DNA of 64,000 bases from Akkermansia muciniphila. Lineage in GTDB: Bacteria; Verrucomicrobiota; Verrucomicrobiia; Verrucomicrobiales; Akkermansiaceae. The position numbers and the translations under genes are program-made. This document shows positions 17,884-26,556 of the stretch, piece by piece. The stretch's first letter is position 1; each line of letters opens with the position of its first letter. The notes beneath the pieces were generated by a model. That model searched no databases. It was not told the DNA's origin and worked only from the letters and a program-made list of their open reading frames with translations. The stretch covers positions 46,659 through 110,658 of the forward strand of contig NZ_JABDHQ010000010.1 of assembly GCF_018709685.1 (NCBI RefSeq), read 5' to 3'.

Positions 17884-18441
17884 TCAAACTTGCGGTTCGG
17901 GTTCCGGAGTCTGGGCCACCACGACGTTCGCCGGGCGCAGGAGCCTGTCTTTCAGCTTGTACCCCTTGCGGATGACGCGCAGGACGGTGCCCTCAGGCTG
18001 GTCGGAAGGTTCGCGCTGGAGTGCCTCCTCCGTGGCGTGGTCAAACATGCTGCCTACAACGGGCTCCACGGGAGTCACGCCGTTGCTGGCCAGAAACTCG
18101 TCCAGCTGCTTTTTCACCATGTTCATGCCGATGTAAATCATGGAACCGGTGTCCGCGCTGGCGGCGGCCATGCCCATTTCAAAATTGTCAATCACGGGAA
18201 GCAGCTCCTCCAGCAGGCGCTGGTTGGCGAACTTGGCGCATTCCTCTTTTTCCTTCACCATGCGCTTGCGGTAATTATCATACTCCGCTGCGGTGCGCAT
18301 GGCGGTATCCCGCCACTTCATCAATTCATCTTCCAGGGACGGTTCCGCATCCTTCTGTTCTGCAGGGGCGTCCTGAACCTGTTCCGGAATTTCCTTCTCT
18401 TCCTCATCCACGTTCTTCTTTTCCTTTTCTTCCTTGCTCAT
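17884..18441 (-). CDS. grpE: nucleotide exchange factor GrpE
   Basis: GrpE releases ADP from DnaK. The ATG at 18441 (MSKEEKEKK) gives 185 residues. It has an acidic N-terminal coiled coil (residues 1-90, Glu/Lys rich), the conserved helix AEYDNYRKRMVKEKEE and the C-terminal beta domain with KGYKLKDRLLRPANVVVA. The frame stays open for 30 more codons upstream, but that part is not GrpE-like. It is the first gene of the grpE-dnaJ-rsmE-HAD/FolB unit. The 135-base gap upstream has no sigma-32 or CIRCE sequence that I can recognise. Confidence 0.93.
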   Translation of the reverse strand: MSKEEKEKKNVDEEEKEIPEQVQDAPAEQKDAEPSLEDELMKWRDTAMRTAAEYDNYRKRMVKEKEECAKFANQRLLEELLPVIDNFEMGMAAASADTGSMIYIGMNMVKKQLDEFLASNGVTPVEPVVGSMFDHATEEALQREPSDQPEGTVLRVIRKGYKLKDRLLRPANVVVAQTPEPEPQV

Positions 18442-18576
18442 GCGGCCAATGTAAATACTTTTACCGAATGCGTCAACGGCCCCGTAAGACATGGATGACG
18501 TTTGACGCGTGATGACTGGAACCTGATACAACTCATCTATGCAGAAAAGGGAATGGCGGCCTTTCCGCCAGCCGTT

Positions 18577-18867
18577 TCAGGCTTCCGGAGCGTCCGCCGC
18601 AGGCAGCAGCCGGGCAAGCTTTTCCGCGCACCCGTCCGGCAGCTCCACCATCTTCAGCCGTGCGGACTCTCCACGCAGCAGGGAGACGGAAGACCTGGGA
18701 ACGTCCAGCCAGGAAGACAGGAAAAGAATGACGGCCTTGTTCGCCTTTCCCTCCACGGGAGGGGCGGCGATGCGGAGTTTCAGCACGCGCCCGGCGCGGG
18801 GATCATCCTCCCAGCCCGCGGCCCCGCTCTTTTTTGCGTTGGGGATGACTTTCAGGGCCAGTTTCAT
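18577..18867 (-). CDS. DUF167/YggU-family protein
   Basis: A 96-residue protein of the small UPF0235 family, whose function is unknown. The family core is clear: LKVIPNAKKSG at the start, LKLRIAAPPVEGKANKAVI in the middle and the final strand/helix. Its ATG overlaps the stop of the hisA-like gene by four bases, so it is translated with it. Confidence 0.85.
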   Translation of the reverse strand: MKLALKVIPNAKKSGAAGWEDDPRAGRVLKLRIAAPPVEGKANKAVILFLSSWLDVPRSSVSLLRGESARLKMVELPDGCAEKLARLLPAADAPEA

Positions 18868-19649
18868 GCCGTTTCCGGTCCGGATTCCGTGTGCTGCCTG
18901 GCTACCAGGTCCGCGTACCTGATCAGCCCTCCGCCGAACAGGTCCAGGGCGCTCCCCGCCGTGGCGTCCATGGCGCCCCCGCTCAGGGCGTCTATCTCGT
19001 CAAAATCCCGGATATGGCTGATTCCCCCGGCATAGGTCATGGGCCGGCGGCGCCAGCTTCCCAGCAGCTTCACCAGTTCCCGGTCAATCCCGGTGCAGAG
19101 GCCCTCCACGTCCGCGGCGTGAATGAGGAACTCCGCGCAGTGCTCCGCCAGCATGTCCAGCGTCTGCGCCGTCACCCGGAGCTCCGTCAGGGTCTGCCAC
19201 CGGTTCATGGCCACGGCCCAGCCGCCCGGAACCCTCCGGCAGCTCAAATCCAGCACCAGATGTTCCGCCCCCACGGCGGAGACAAGGTCCTTCAGCTTAT
19301 CCTGCAAAAACGTTCCCTCCGCGTCAAACAGGCAGGAGGTGACAATCACGTGGCTGGCTCCGGCGGAAATCCACTCCTCCGCATTTTCCGGCACAATCCC
19401 GCCGCCCACCTGAAGGCCGCCCGGCCACGCCGCCAAAGCTTCCCGCGCCGCCAGGTCATTGCCTGGCCCCAGCTTGATCACATGGCCGCCGCCAAGGCCG
19501 TCCCGGCGGTACAGTTCCGCATACCATGCGGCGCCGCGGTCGGAAACGAAATTGGTGCGCAGGGAGGCCGCATCCTGCGTCAGGGAGCCGCCCACGATCT
19601 GCTTCACCCGCCCGTCATGTAAATCAATGCATGGTCTGAATCTCGTCAC
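18864..19649 (-). CDS. hisA: ProFAR isomerase HisA, eukaryotic type
   Basis: HisA isomerises ProFAR to PRFAR in histidine synthesis. The 261-residue protein opens FRPCIDLHDGRVKQIVGGSL, which is the form found in plant and fungal HIS6 rather than the usual bacterial opening (IPAIDLxxGxxVRLxxG). TIM-barrel phosphate loops can be seen in LQVGGGI and MTYAGGIS. It lies far from hisB-hisH and from any hisF in this window, and is coupled to the DUF167 gene by a four-base overlap. Function is confident. The evolutionary class is a judgement from the N-terminus and length. Confidence 0.87.
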   Translation of the reverse strand: MTRFRPCIDLHDGRVKQIVGGSLTQDAASLRTNFVSDRGAAWYAELYRRDGLGGGHVIKLGPGNDLAAREALAAWPGGLQVGGGIVPENAEEWISAGASHVIVTSCLFDAEGTFLQDKLKDLVSAVGAEHLVLDLSCRRVPGGWAVAMNRWQTLTELRVTAQTLDMLAEHCAEFLIHAADVEGLCTGIDRELVKLLGSWRRRPMTYAGGISHIRDFDEIDALSGGAMDATAGSALDLFGGGLIRYADLVARQHTESGPETA

Positions 19650-19796
19650 CCGGCCACTTTGCCCGGACGGCTCCCCCGCGTCAAGAAGGGATTCCCCTCC
19701 CTTCCCCCAGGAGAAACGGGCGCGGAAATTTACACAAAACCGGCCCGGGTATGCGCTCTACCGGGTAACCTCCCCTGAACACCGTTCCAAAAGACC

Positions 19797-20252
19797 ATGA
19801 AAAACAACCCCGTTAAAAACCACATTCTTTCCTACTGCGCCGGGAGCGCCCTGTTTACCCTCCTGGCCTTTTCCGCCTCCGTGGCGGAGGCCGGAATCCA
19901 TGTCCACGGAGAAATCTGCCTCCCAGCGGGTGGACAGGCCACTTTCCTGTATGATTCCGCCGGATTCCCCATCTGGGGCTACGCTCCGTGCGGACGCCCC
20001 GTTTACGCCTATTCCCCCGGAGGCGCGCCCATTTATGCCATCAGAGGCATTTACCGGGGGTGCTACGTACCTACGTGGAATCCCAGGCCGCACTACCACG
20101 GCCCCTGCTGGCCCGCCGGAATCTGCCGGGGGCATCATGCGGCGCATCCCCGTTACGGAATGGCGTGCCCGCCTCCCCGGCTGCACTACCGCCCCTGCCG
20201 CCCCCGGCGACCGTATGGCGGACGCCCGCCCCGTTTCCACCGCCACCGGTAA
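19797..20252 (+). CDS. secreted His/Pro/Cys/Gly-rich protein of unknown function
   Basis: 151 residues with a signal peptide (cleavage after AEA near residue 32), then a low-complexity mature part rich in His, Pro, Arg, Tyr, Gly and paired Cys. Motifs such as PHYHGPCWPAG, CRGHHAAH and the end PRFHRHR suggest metal binding or a disordered basic surface protein. No family is recognised. It stands alone, between divergent hisA and a convergent membrane-protein gene. Confidence 0.6.
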   Translation: MKNNPVKNHILSYCAGSALFTLLAFSASVAEAGIHVHGEICLPAGGQATFLYDSAGFPIWGYAPCGRPVYAYSPGGAPIYAIRGIYRGCYVPTWNPRPHYHGPCWPAGICRGHHAAHPRYGMACPPPRLHYRPCRPRRPYGGRPPRFHRHR

Positions 20253-20342
20253 AACAACGGACTGCCGAAGAGATGCGGAAGCAGGGAGGAACAGCCATGA
20301 GCCGTCACACCTCCCCATGCAAGGAAGGGAGGCGGAGTTCCG

Positions 20343-21356
20343 TTATTCCGGGAAGGAAAGGCCGTACCACCCTTCCCCGATCAGCTTCACCAGCGTGAAA
20401 GAATATTCCCCCTTGCGGTTGGGCTCCTTGCTGCGGGAAAGCAGGACGCGCATGCGGAGCATTTCCAGCCCGTCATTGGCGTTCAGCACCCGGTAGGGGG
20501 AGTGCTCCATTTCCTCATTAATCCTGAACAGCATGAACAGGCGCTTGCCCATCTCCGATTTCCTGGGAACATGCACCATGGGGCGCGCAATGCTGCGTTC
20601 CTCCGAGCCGTTCATTCCGGGAGCGATCAGCTTGAACGCGTAATCATCCTTGTTTTCAGACACGCGGTCACGGACCATCCACACGCGGAATTCCGCAATG
20701 TCTTCACCTTTCCCGCGCACAAAATCCTCCCAGTCCACCGGCTGGTAGCGGGCGAACTGCTGCCAGTCCAGCTTCCAGGAGCCGTCCTGTTCATCCTTGA
20801 AGAAGCAGAACTCCATGTCCGGCGTTCTCTCAAACCCGATCAGGAGCTGGGCGCAGGGGATGCCTTCCACCTCCAGCACGGCAAAGCTTTTAGGCCCGGT
20901 GGGCTTGCTGGAGATCACTTCCGGGGGGGAGACGGCGTAATGCCTGACCATCAGCGGGAGGGATTTCAGGGAATTCCACACGAAGGAGGATTTCTGGACC
21001 ACATCACTGGCGCTCAAATATTTCTGCGCCTCCACCAGGCAGTTCTTCAACAGGTCCTGGCGCTCCATGGGGGGTATGTAATGCGGAGGCCAGAAACTGT
21101 AGTCCACCTTGTCCTTCAGAGCGGCCTGCAATCCCCCGGACAACATCTCCGGAGTGGCGCAAATCCGCGCGGCGGCGCCTGAATCCCGGGCCGCCTGGCG
21201 CTTCTGGAGCCAGAAGAAAAGACCGCCGAAAAACAGGCCCAGCGCCATCATGAAGAAGATGACGGAAAGAATGCGGCCCAGCGCGCCGCCCGCTTTTCCG
21301 CCGTTCCCGCGCGCGGAAGGGGAAAGGGGCGGCCTATTTTCAGATAAATCACTCAT
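20343..21356 (-). CDS. single-pass membrane protein of unknown function
   Basis: About 337 residues from the ATG at 21356 (MSDLSENRPP). A short proline-rich cytoplasmic part is followed by one membrane segment at about residues 30-52 (ILSVIFFMMALGLFFGG) and a large soluble domain presumably on the outside. Conserved-looking pieces are PLMVRHYAVSPPEVISSKP and DWQQFARYQPVDWEDFVRG. I do not recognise the family. The gene is divergent from the bactofilin pair, with 210 bases between the starts. Confidence 0.7.
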   Translation of the reverse strand: MSDLSENRPPLSPSARGNGGKAGGALGRILSVIFFMMALGLFFGGLFFWLQKRQAARDSGAAARICATPEMLSGGLQAALKDKVDYSFWPPHYIPPMERQDLLKNCLVEAQKYLSASDVVQKSSFVWNSLKSLPLMVRHYAVSPPEVISSKPTGPKSFAVLEVEGIPCAQLLIGFERTPDMEFCFFKDEQDGSWKLDWQQFARYQPVDWEDFVRGKGEDIAEFRVWMVRDRVSENKDDYAFKLIAPGMNGSEERSIARPMVHVPRKSEMGKRLFMLFRINEEMEHSPYRVLNANDGLEMLRMRVLLSRSKEPNRKGEYSFTLVKLIGEGWYGLSFPE

Positions 21357-21566
21357 TTTAAAACGAAAATGTCCACAGAAAACAACTGCGGAAGGATGGT
21401 CAAACACTACCGGAACGCCAAAGGCAACGCAACGATAAAAAACAGACACATTTTTTTATCCGTTCCGGAGAAAATTGTTTCACATCCACAGGACGGTGAT
21501 GTACATTAAACCGGACGAGTTTCAAGAGCTCCCGCCTTACCTTTCACCCCCCTCTTTTTTAACGCC

Positions 21567-22163
21567 ATGTTTGGATCATTTACTACCGTTCCGGCCCCCA
21601 AGGGCAACAAGAATCCTGAATCCACCCCCAGCTGGATGGACGTAGCCAAAAGCCAGGACACTCCCGAACCCGTTGCGGAAGCCGTTCCCTCCCCCGCCTC
21701 CTATGCCCCCACCACCCGCGTTCAGCAGCTTACCCGCAACGTGCTGAATTCCGATGTGGAGGTGGTAGGCTCCCTGCGCTTTTCCGACGACCTGCTGATT
21801 GACGGCACCGTTGAAGGCGACATCTCCTCCGAAGGCGTGCTCTCCGTAGGCCAGAATGCCGTCATCCGTGCGGAAATCAACACCAAGTCCGTCATCATCC
21901 ACGGCAAGGTCATCGGCAACGTTACGGTCACGGACCGCGTGGAACTGAAAAGCACCGCGGAACTGGTGGGCGACATCCAGGCGGCGTCCCTCGCCATTGA
22001 AGGCGGCGCCATCTTCATTGGCCACTCCACCGTAGGCGCCCCCACGGTAGGCACCGCCGGAGCTTCCGCCGCCAAAAAGGCAGCCCCCGTCCATACGTTC
22101 GCCCCGGAACCGGAAGCCGTCGCTCCGGCCAGCCAGAGCACGCTGGACATTGACGCGGAATAA
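21567..22163 (+). CDS. bactofilin (polymer-forming cytoskeletal protein)
   Basis: Bactofilins polymerise without nucleotide into filaments that organise cell-wall or surface structures. The 198-residue protein has a disordered N-terminus, a right-handed beta-helix core of about 100 residues (VEVVGSLRFSDDLLIDGTVEG, then ISSEGVLSVGQNAVIRAEI and SVIIHGKVIGNV) and an Ala/Pro-rich tail. The six-residue periodicity with Gly at turns is typical. It heads a three-gene set with a second bactofilin and a UvrA paralog. Confidence 0.9.
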   Translation: MFGSFTTVPAPKGNKNPESTPSWMDVAKSQDTPEPVAEAVPSPASYAPTTRVQQLTRNVLNSDVEVVGSLRFSDDLLIDGTVEGDISSEGVLSVGQNAVIRAEINTKSVIIHGKVIGNVTVTDRVELKSTAELVGDIQAASLAIEGGAIFIGHSTVGAPTVGTAGASAAKKAAPVHTFAPEPEAVAPASQSTLDIDAE

Positions 22164-22233
22164 AAACTTTTAACCAGCCATCTTCAGGGGCGCCAAGGGA
22201 ACGGACCGTTCTTTTGCCGCCCCTCTTTGTTCC

Positions 22234-22872
22234 ATGAACCCACCCTTCCAGCCCGTTCCGCGAACCAGCAGCGCGCCCTCCGGAAAAATCACGCGCCCTG
22301 CCCCGGCTCCGCCGTGGACCCTCCCGGCAGCGGCGGAAACCCGGCCCGCCCCCACGCGGGAAGTGGAGTGCTTCTCCTGCCGCCGGAACACATCCGTTCC
22401 CGTCACCGCCGTTTCCGCCAGATGCGGGCACTGCTCCGCCTACATCAAGCTGGACGACGTCATTCTGCACAGCAGGACGCACAGGACCAGGGTGCAGACC
22501 TGCGGAAGTGTCACCGTGCAGGCCAATGCAGACCTGAAGGGACTGAACGTGGAATGCCGGGACCTGGTCTTATACGGAAGGGCGTCCGGCGACTTTCTGT
22601 GCCGGGGCGTCTGCAAGATCAAAACGGACCAGCACATCTCCGGCTCCATCTCTGCCCGCAGGCTGGTGGTGGAGAAGAAGACGACGGTGCTGGTCACAGG
22701 AGCCATTCACGTGGAAAACATCTGGATACAGGGGTCCATGGAAGGAACGCTTACGGCGGATGAAACCGTTACCATCCACCGGCACGCCAAATTCCTGGGG
22801 GACATCACGGCGCGCCGCCTCATCATTGAGGAAGGGGGCGCCCACCAGGGCTCTTTCACCCGGCTTACGTGA
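22234..22872 (+). CDS. bactofilin-like protein with N-terminal zinc ribbon
   Basis: 212 residues. After a proline-rich leader, a CxxC...CxxC zinc ribbon appears at about residues 46-71 (ECFSCRRN, RCGHCSAY). A bactofilin-type beta-helix follows (LKGLNVECRDLVLYGRASGD, ISGSISARRLVVEKK, IHVENIWIQGSMEGTL). Zinc ribbons are not part of ordinary bactofilins, so this paralog may link the filament to a nucleic acid or protein partner. It ends one base before the UvrA-like start, so the two are translationally linked. Confidence 0.8.
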   Translation: MNPPFQPVPRTSSAPSGKITRPAPAPPWTLPAAAETRPAPTREVECFSCRRNTSVPVTAVSARCGHCSAYIKLDDVILHSRTHRTRVQTCGSVTVQANADLKGLNVECRDLVLYGRASGDFLCRGVCKIKTDQHISGSISARRLVVEKKTTVLVTGAIHVENIWIQGSMEGTLTADETVTIHRHAKFLGDITARRLIIEEGGAHQGSFTRLT

Positions 22873-22873
22873 C

Positions 22874-25375
22874 ATGAACCTCCCCATCTCCATCCGCGGC
22901 GCACGCCAGCACAACCTCCGGAACCTGGACCTGGACCTTCCGTCCAACAAGCTGATCGTGTTCAGCGGCCCTTCCGGTTCCGGGAAATCCTCCCTGGCGT
23001 TCGACACGCTGTTCTCCGAATCCCGCCGGCGTTTTCTGGACTGTCTTTCAGCCCGCGCGCGGCAGGGCATGGAGCAGCCGGAAAAACCGGAGGTGGACAG
23101 CATCACCGGGCTGCCCCCGGCCCTGTGCCTGGAACAATCCGTCCGGCAGCAGAGCTCCCGCACCCTGCTGGGCAGCATCACGGAAATTCTGGATTACCTC
23201 CGTATCCTGTATGCCGCCGCGGGCACGCCCCATGACCCGGAAACAGGCAAGGAACTGGTGCGGAAAAGCCCGGACCGGATCACGGAGGAACTCGTCTCCC
23301 TGCCGGAACAAACGCGCCTGGTGCTGGCGGCTCCGGCGGAAGCCCTGCTGGCCCAGGACCCGGCGGCCACGCTGGGGGATTTTCAGCGCCAGGGCTTTCT
23401 GCGGGTTTACTGGAACGGGGAAATGCGGGATATTGAGGAAATAGAGTCCCCCTCCCCGTCCCCGCCGGACGCCGCCCTGGTCATTGACCGCATCATCGTC
23501 AGAGGCGAAGGCACGGCCTCCCGCGTGGCGGACTCCCTGCAAACGGCTCTCCGCATCAACCCGGACGAGGTGCGGGCCATCATTACCCGCCCGGGAGGGG
23601 AACCAGCCGTACAGGCCTTCCATACCCGTTACCGCAATCCGGAAACGGGCTTCCTGCTCCCCCAGCTTACGCCCCGCCATTTTTCCTTCAACTCCCCCCT
23701 GGGCGCCTGTCCGGCCTGCCAGGGGTCCGGGCTTAACGACCGGGAAGACGCCCCGTGCCCGGCATGCGGAGGCCTCAGGCTCTCCCCGCTGGCGCTGGCC
23801 GTGACCATGCGCACCCCCAGCCGGGCCTACAACCTGGCGGAACTGACGGCCCTGCCGCTGGAAGACATGGCCGGGGAAGTGGAGCGGCTGGAAACGCCGG
23901 CCTCCCTGGCAGCGGCCCTGAACCCGCTCATGGCGGAAATCAACAAGCGCATCCGCTTTCTGAATGAACTGGGCCTTTCCTACCTCTCCCTGGACCGTCA
24001 GGCGAACACCCTCTCCGGCGGGGAACTGCAGCGGGCGCGCCTGGCCTCCCAGCTGGGGGGAGCCCTTTCCGGTGTGCTCTACATTCTGGACGAGCCTACC
24101 GCGGGGCTGCACCCTTCCGATACGGACCGCCTTCTGCATGCGCTCCGGTCTCTCCGGGACCAGGGCAACACCGTCCTGGTGGTGGAGCACGATGAACAAA
24201 TTCTGAACGCGGCGGACCACCTGGTGGACATGGGGCCCGGCTCCGGGGCCAACGGAGGGCGCATCCTGGCCCAGGGAACCCTCCCGGAAATTCTGGAAAA
24301 CGCGGAGAGCCCCACCGGGGCATGGCTCTCCGGCAAACGGAGCATGCCCGCCTCCGCGCACAGCGCGCTTCCCGCCAGCCGCCTGATCCTGGCGGGAGCG
24401 TCCAAACACAACCTCAACAACGTCACCCTGAACATTCCAGTGGGCACGCTGACCTGCATCTCCGGCCCCTCCGGGTCCGGAAAATCCACCCTTGTCCGGG
24501 ACTGCCTCATTCCTGCCGTCAAACAGGACCTGGCCGGAAAAAGGGGAGTTCCGCGCATTGTGCAGGGATCGGAACACCTCAACCGCCTCGTCGTCATTGA
24601 CCAGTCCCCCATTGGCAAAACGCCGCGCTCCACGCCGGCCACGGCCACGGGGCTGCTCCAGGTGCTGCGTCCCCTTTACGCCCAGCTCCCCCTTTCCAAG
24701 CAGAGGGGGTATACGGCGGCGCGCTTTTCCCCCAACATCCGCGGAGGACGCTGCGAACGGTGCCTGGGAACGGGCATGATTGAAGTGGACATGAATTTCC
24801 TGGGCAACGTCACGATGCCCTGCGACGCCTGCCAGGGCCAATGCTACAACCGGGAAACCCTGGAAGTTACCTGGAAAGGAAAATCCATCGCCCAGGCGCT
24901 GGCGCTGACCGTGGATGAAGCGGCGGACTTCTTCTCCTCCCTCCCCAAAGCCACCGCCATTCTCAAAAGCATGCAGGACGTAGGGCTGGGGTACCTTAAC
25001 CTCAACCGCCGGGCGGATACGCTCTCCGGAGGGGAATCCCAGCGCATTAAAATAGCGGCGGAACTAGCCAAGGCCCCGGCCTGGAAGCTGGCGGAAGACG
25101 GCAAGCGCGCCCTGTTCATTCTGGATGAACCTACCAGCGGCCTTCACTTCAATGAAGTGGCCCTTCTCCTGACAGCCCTTTTCCGCCTGAGGGCCGCCGG
25201 GCATACCGTCCTCTGCGTAGAACACCACAAGGATCTGCTGAACGCGGCGGATTACCTGGTGGACATGGGGCCCGGAGCCGGAAGGCATGGCGGGAACATT
25301 GTGGCGGAAGGCTCCCCCGCCGCCGTGGCGGCCATGCCGGAAGCGCCTACTTCCCGCTGGCTTTCTTCCCATTAA
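22874..25375 (+). CDS. UvrA-family ABC ATPase, short UvrA2-like
   Basis: A 833-residue UvrA homolog with two ABC cassettes. The first Walker A is GPSGSGKSSLAFD (about residues 32-40), with signature LSGGELQRARLA and Walker B LYILDEPTAGLH. The second Walker A is GPSGSGKSTLVRD, with LSGGESQRIKIA and LFILDEPTSGLHF. Two CxxC zinc modules are kept (CPACQGSG/CPACGG and CERCLGTG/CDACQGQ). It is about 100 residues shorter than E. coli UvrA, and the shortfall lies between the first Walker A and the first zinc module, where the UvrB-binding domain sits. That points to UvrA2, linked to DNA-damage or drug tolerance rather than core excision repair. The start at 22874 is chosen because the upstream frame is a shadow of the bactofilin. 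Confidence 0.86.
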   Translation: MNLPISIRGARQHNLRNLDLDLPSNKLIVFSGPSGSGKSSLAFDTLFSESRRRFLDCLSARARQGMEQPEKPEVDSITGLPPALCLEQSVRQQSSRTLLGSITEILDYLRILYAAAGTPHDPETGKELVRKSPDRITEELVSLPEQTRLVLAAPAEALLAQDPAATLGDFQRQGFLRVYWNGEMRDIEEIESPSPSPPDAALVIDRIIVRGEGTASRVADSLQTALRINPDEVRAIITRPGGEPAVQAFHTRYRNPETGFLLPQLTPRHFSFNSPLGACPACQGSGLNDREDAPCPACGGLRLSPLALAVTMRTPSRAYNLAELTALPLEDMAGEVERLETPASLAAALNPLMAEINKRIRFLNELGLSYLSLDRQANTLSGGELQRARLASQLGGALSGVLYILDEPTAGLHPSDTDRLLHALRSLRDQGNTVLVVEHDEQILNAADHLVDMGPGSGANGGRILAQGTLPEILENAESPTGAWLSGKRSMPASAHSALPASRLILAGASKHNLNNVTLNIPVGTLTCISGPSGSGKSTLVRDCLIPAVKQDLAGKRGVPRIVQGSEHLNRLVVIDQSPIGKTPRSTPATATGLLQVLRPLYAQLPLSKQRGYTAARFSPNIRGGRCERCLGTGMIEVDMNFLGNVTMPCDACQGQCYNRETLEVTWKGKSIAQALALTVDEAADFFSSLPKATAILKSMQDVGLGYLNLNRRADTLSGGESQRIKIAAELAKAPAWKLAEDGKRALFILDEPTSGLHFNEVALLLTALFRLRAAGHTVLCVEHHKDLLNAADYLVDMGPGAGRHGGNIVAEGSPAAVAAMPEAPTSRWLSSH

Positions 25376-25398
25376 AATTGGGAAAATCTACTCTGATC

Positions 25399-25425
25399 TT
25401 GACCTGGCTCCGATTCTTCTATAAC
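25399..25425 (+). promoter_or_regulatory. possible sigma-70-type promoter for the IdeS-like gene
   Basis: TTGACC (25399-25404) and TATAAC (25420-25425) resemble -35 and -10 boxes with a short 15-base spacer, about 30 bases before the ATG at 25455. The spacer is shorter than ideal, so this is tentative. Confidence 0.35.
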
Positions 25426-25454
25426 GGTAGGGGAATCTCTCTTTTTGTCCGCTT

Positions 25455-26450
25455 ATGAACCTCCGTTACCTCCCTGTGGCGTTTCTTGCCGTGTGCCTGT
25501 CTCCTGAAATGGCCAGCGCCGTTCCGGTATTCCTTGAAAATGTCTCTGAATCCTCCGGCTGGTATGACTGCAACAAAAAAACCAAATGGGACTGGGGCAG
25601 TACTTCAAACCGTCCGTCCGAATACTATAAGCTGCCTCTGGACAGCCAGCTCTGCTGGGCGGCCGCGGCGTCCAACGTCCTGCAATGGTGGCAGGATACG
25701 CGGAGCGACCGGGACCCGGCCACGCCCAACGGAAAATCCGCCACTTATGCGGCCATGCCGGAAGTCGGCCAGCTTGCTATCTACTACACCATCGCGAACA
25801 ACTGGACGGACGCCGGAGGCTCCGTGGAACAGGCCTACAACTGGTGGTTCAACGGCAGCACGCTTCCTTCCGTCTTCTTCCCCACCGACTCCCAGATCAG
25901 AGACAAGCCCGTCTTTTCACCAGCTTCCCCGGGCGGATACTGGAAGGGGCTGGATATGAACGTCACCTATACTCCGGATGGCGGAGGCGTGGCGGATACT
26001 CCCCTGTTCAATTCCTACACCTTCTACAACCATGACGACAGGGACGGAGTCTATGGAATCCTGAAAAACAACATCAACAATAACTGGGGAACCACGCTCA
26101 CCATCGGCCAGGAAGGAAGGGGCCACGCCATCACCATGTGGGGATACGATACGGATGCGAACGGCAATCTGATTGTCTACCTGACGGACTCCGATGACTA
26201 CGCCGTGGGCATGTTCCGCCAGAAAGTGGTGGTGGACGATCAAAAGTACGTTTATCTGACCAGCCTGGACGGAGAAAAGAATGTGTACGGCTATTCCTAT
26301 GAGGAGCTGGGACTGACCGGGTGCCAGGTGGGGGAAATCCAGGGCTTCACGGCGCCTTTGGGGGACCTCAGAATTCCGGAGCCCGCCACCGGGGTTCTGG
26401 CCCTCTGCGGGTTGTTCCTTCCACTGTGGCGGCGCAGGCGGCGCCTGTGA
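25455..26450 (+). CDS. IdeS/Mac-like secreted cysteine protease with PEP-CTERM tail
   Basis: 331 residues: signal peptide (cleavage near ASA, residue 22), a papain-like domain, and a PEP-CTERM tail (IPEPATG, hydrophobic segment, WRRRRRL). The domain follows streptococcal IdeS, the IgG-hinge protease of peptidase family C66. GWYD (35-38) precedes the nucleophile region LCWAAAASNVLQWW (Cys67), His224 is in GHAITMWGYDTDANGN, and Asp245/Asp247 are in YLTDSDD, in the same order and context as the IdeS catalytic residues. The substrate is unknown; an immunoglobulin or a mucin-associated protein would fit a gut organism. Surface anchoring by the exosortase at 6812 is expected. A possible promoter lies just upstream. 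Confidence 0.82.
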   Translation: MNLRYLPVAFLAVCLSPEMASAVPVFLENVSESSGWYDCNKKTKWDWGSTSNRPSEYYKLPLDSQLCWAAAASNVLQWWQDTRSDRDPATPNGKSATYAAMPEVGQLAIYYTIANNWTDAGGSVEQAYNWWFNGSTLPSVFFPTDSQIRDKPVFSPASPGGYWKGLDMNVTYTPDGGGVADTPLFNSYTFYNHDDRDGVYGILKNNINNNWGTTLTIGQEGRGHAITMWGYDTDANGNLIVYLTDSDDYAVGMFRQKVVVDDQKYVYLTSLDGEKNVYGYSYEELGLTGCQVGEIQGFTAPLGDLRIPEPATGVLALCGLFLPLWRRRRRL

Positions 26451-26556
26451 ACAGGGCAGGCTTAAACTCCCGCCCATTCAAAACGAGCCTTGATTATTGC
26501 TGGGAAAATGTGCAGAATTGTCAAACGCACGGTTCAGGAGAGCATGAATTGTTCCC

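Noticed and set aside
18442..18576. A CIRCE or heat-shock promoter before grpE
   Set aside because: I looked for TTAGCACTC-N9-GAGTGCTAA and for a sigma-32 type spacing and found no acceptable match.
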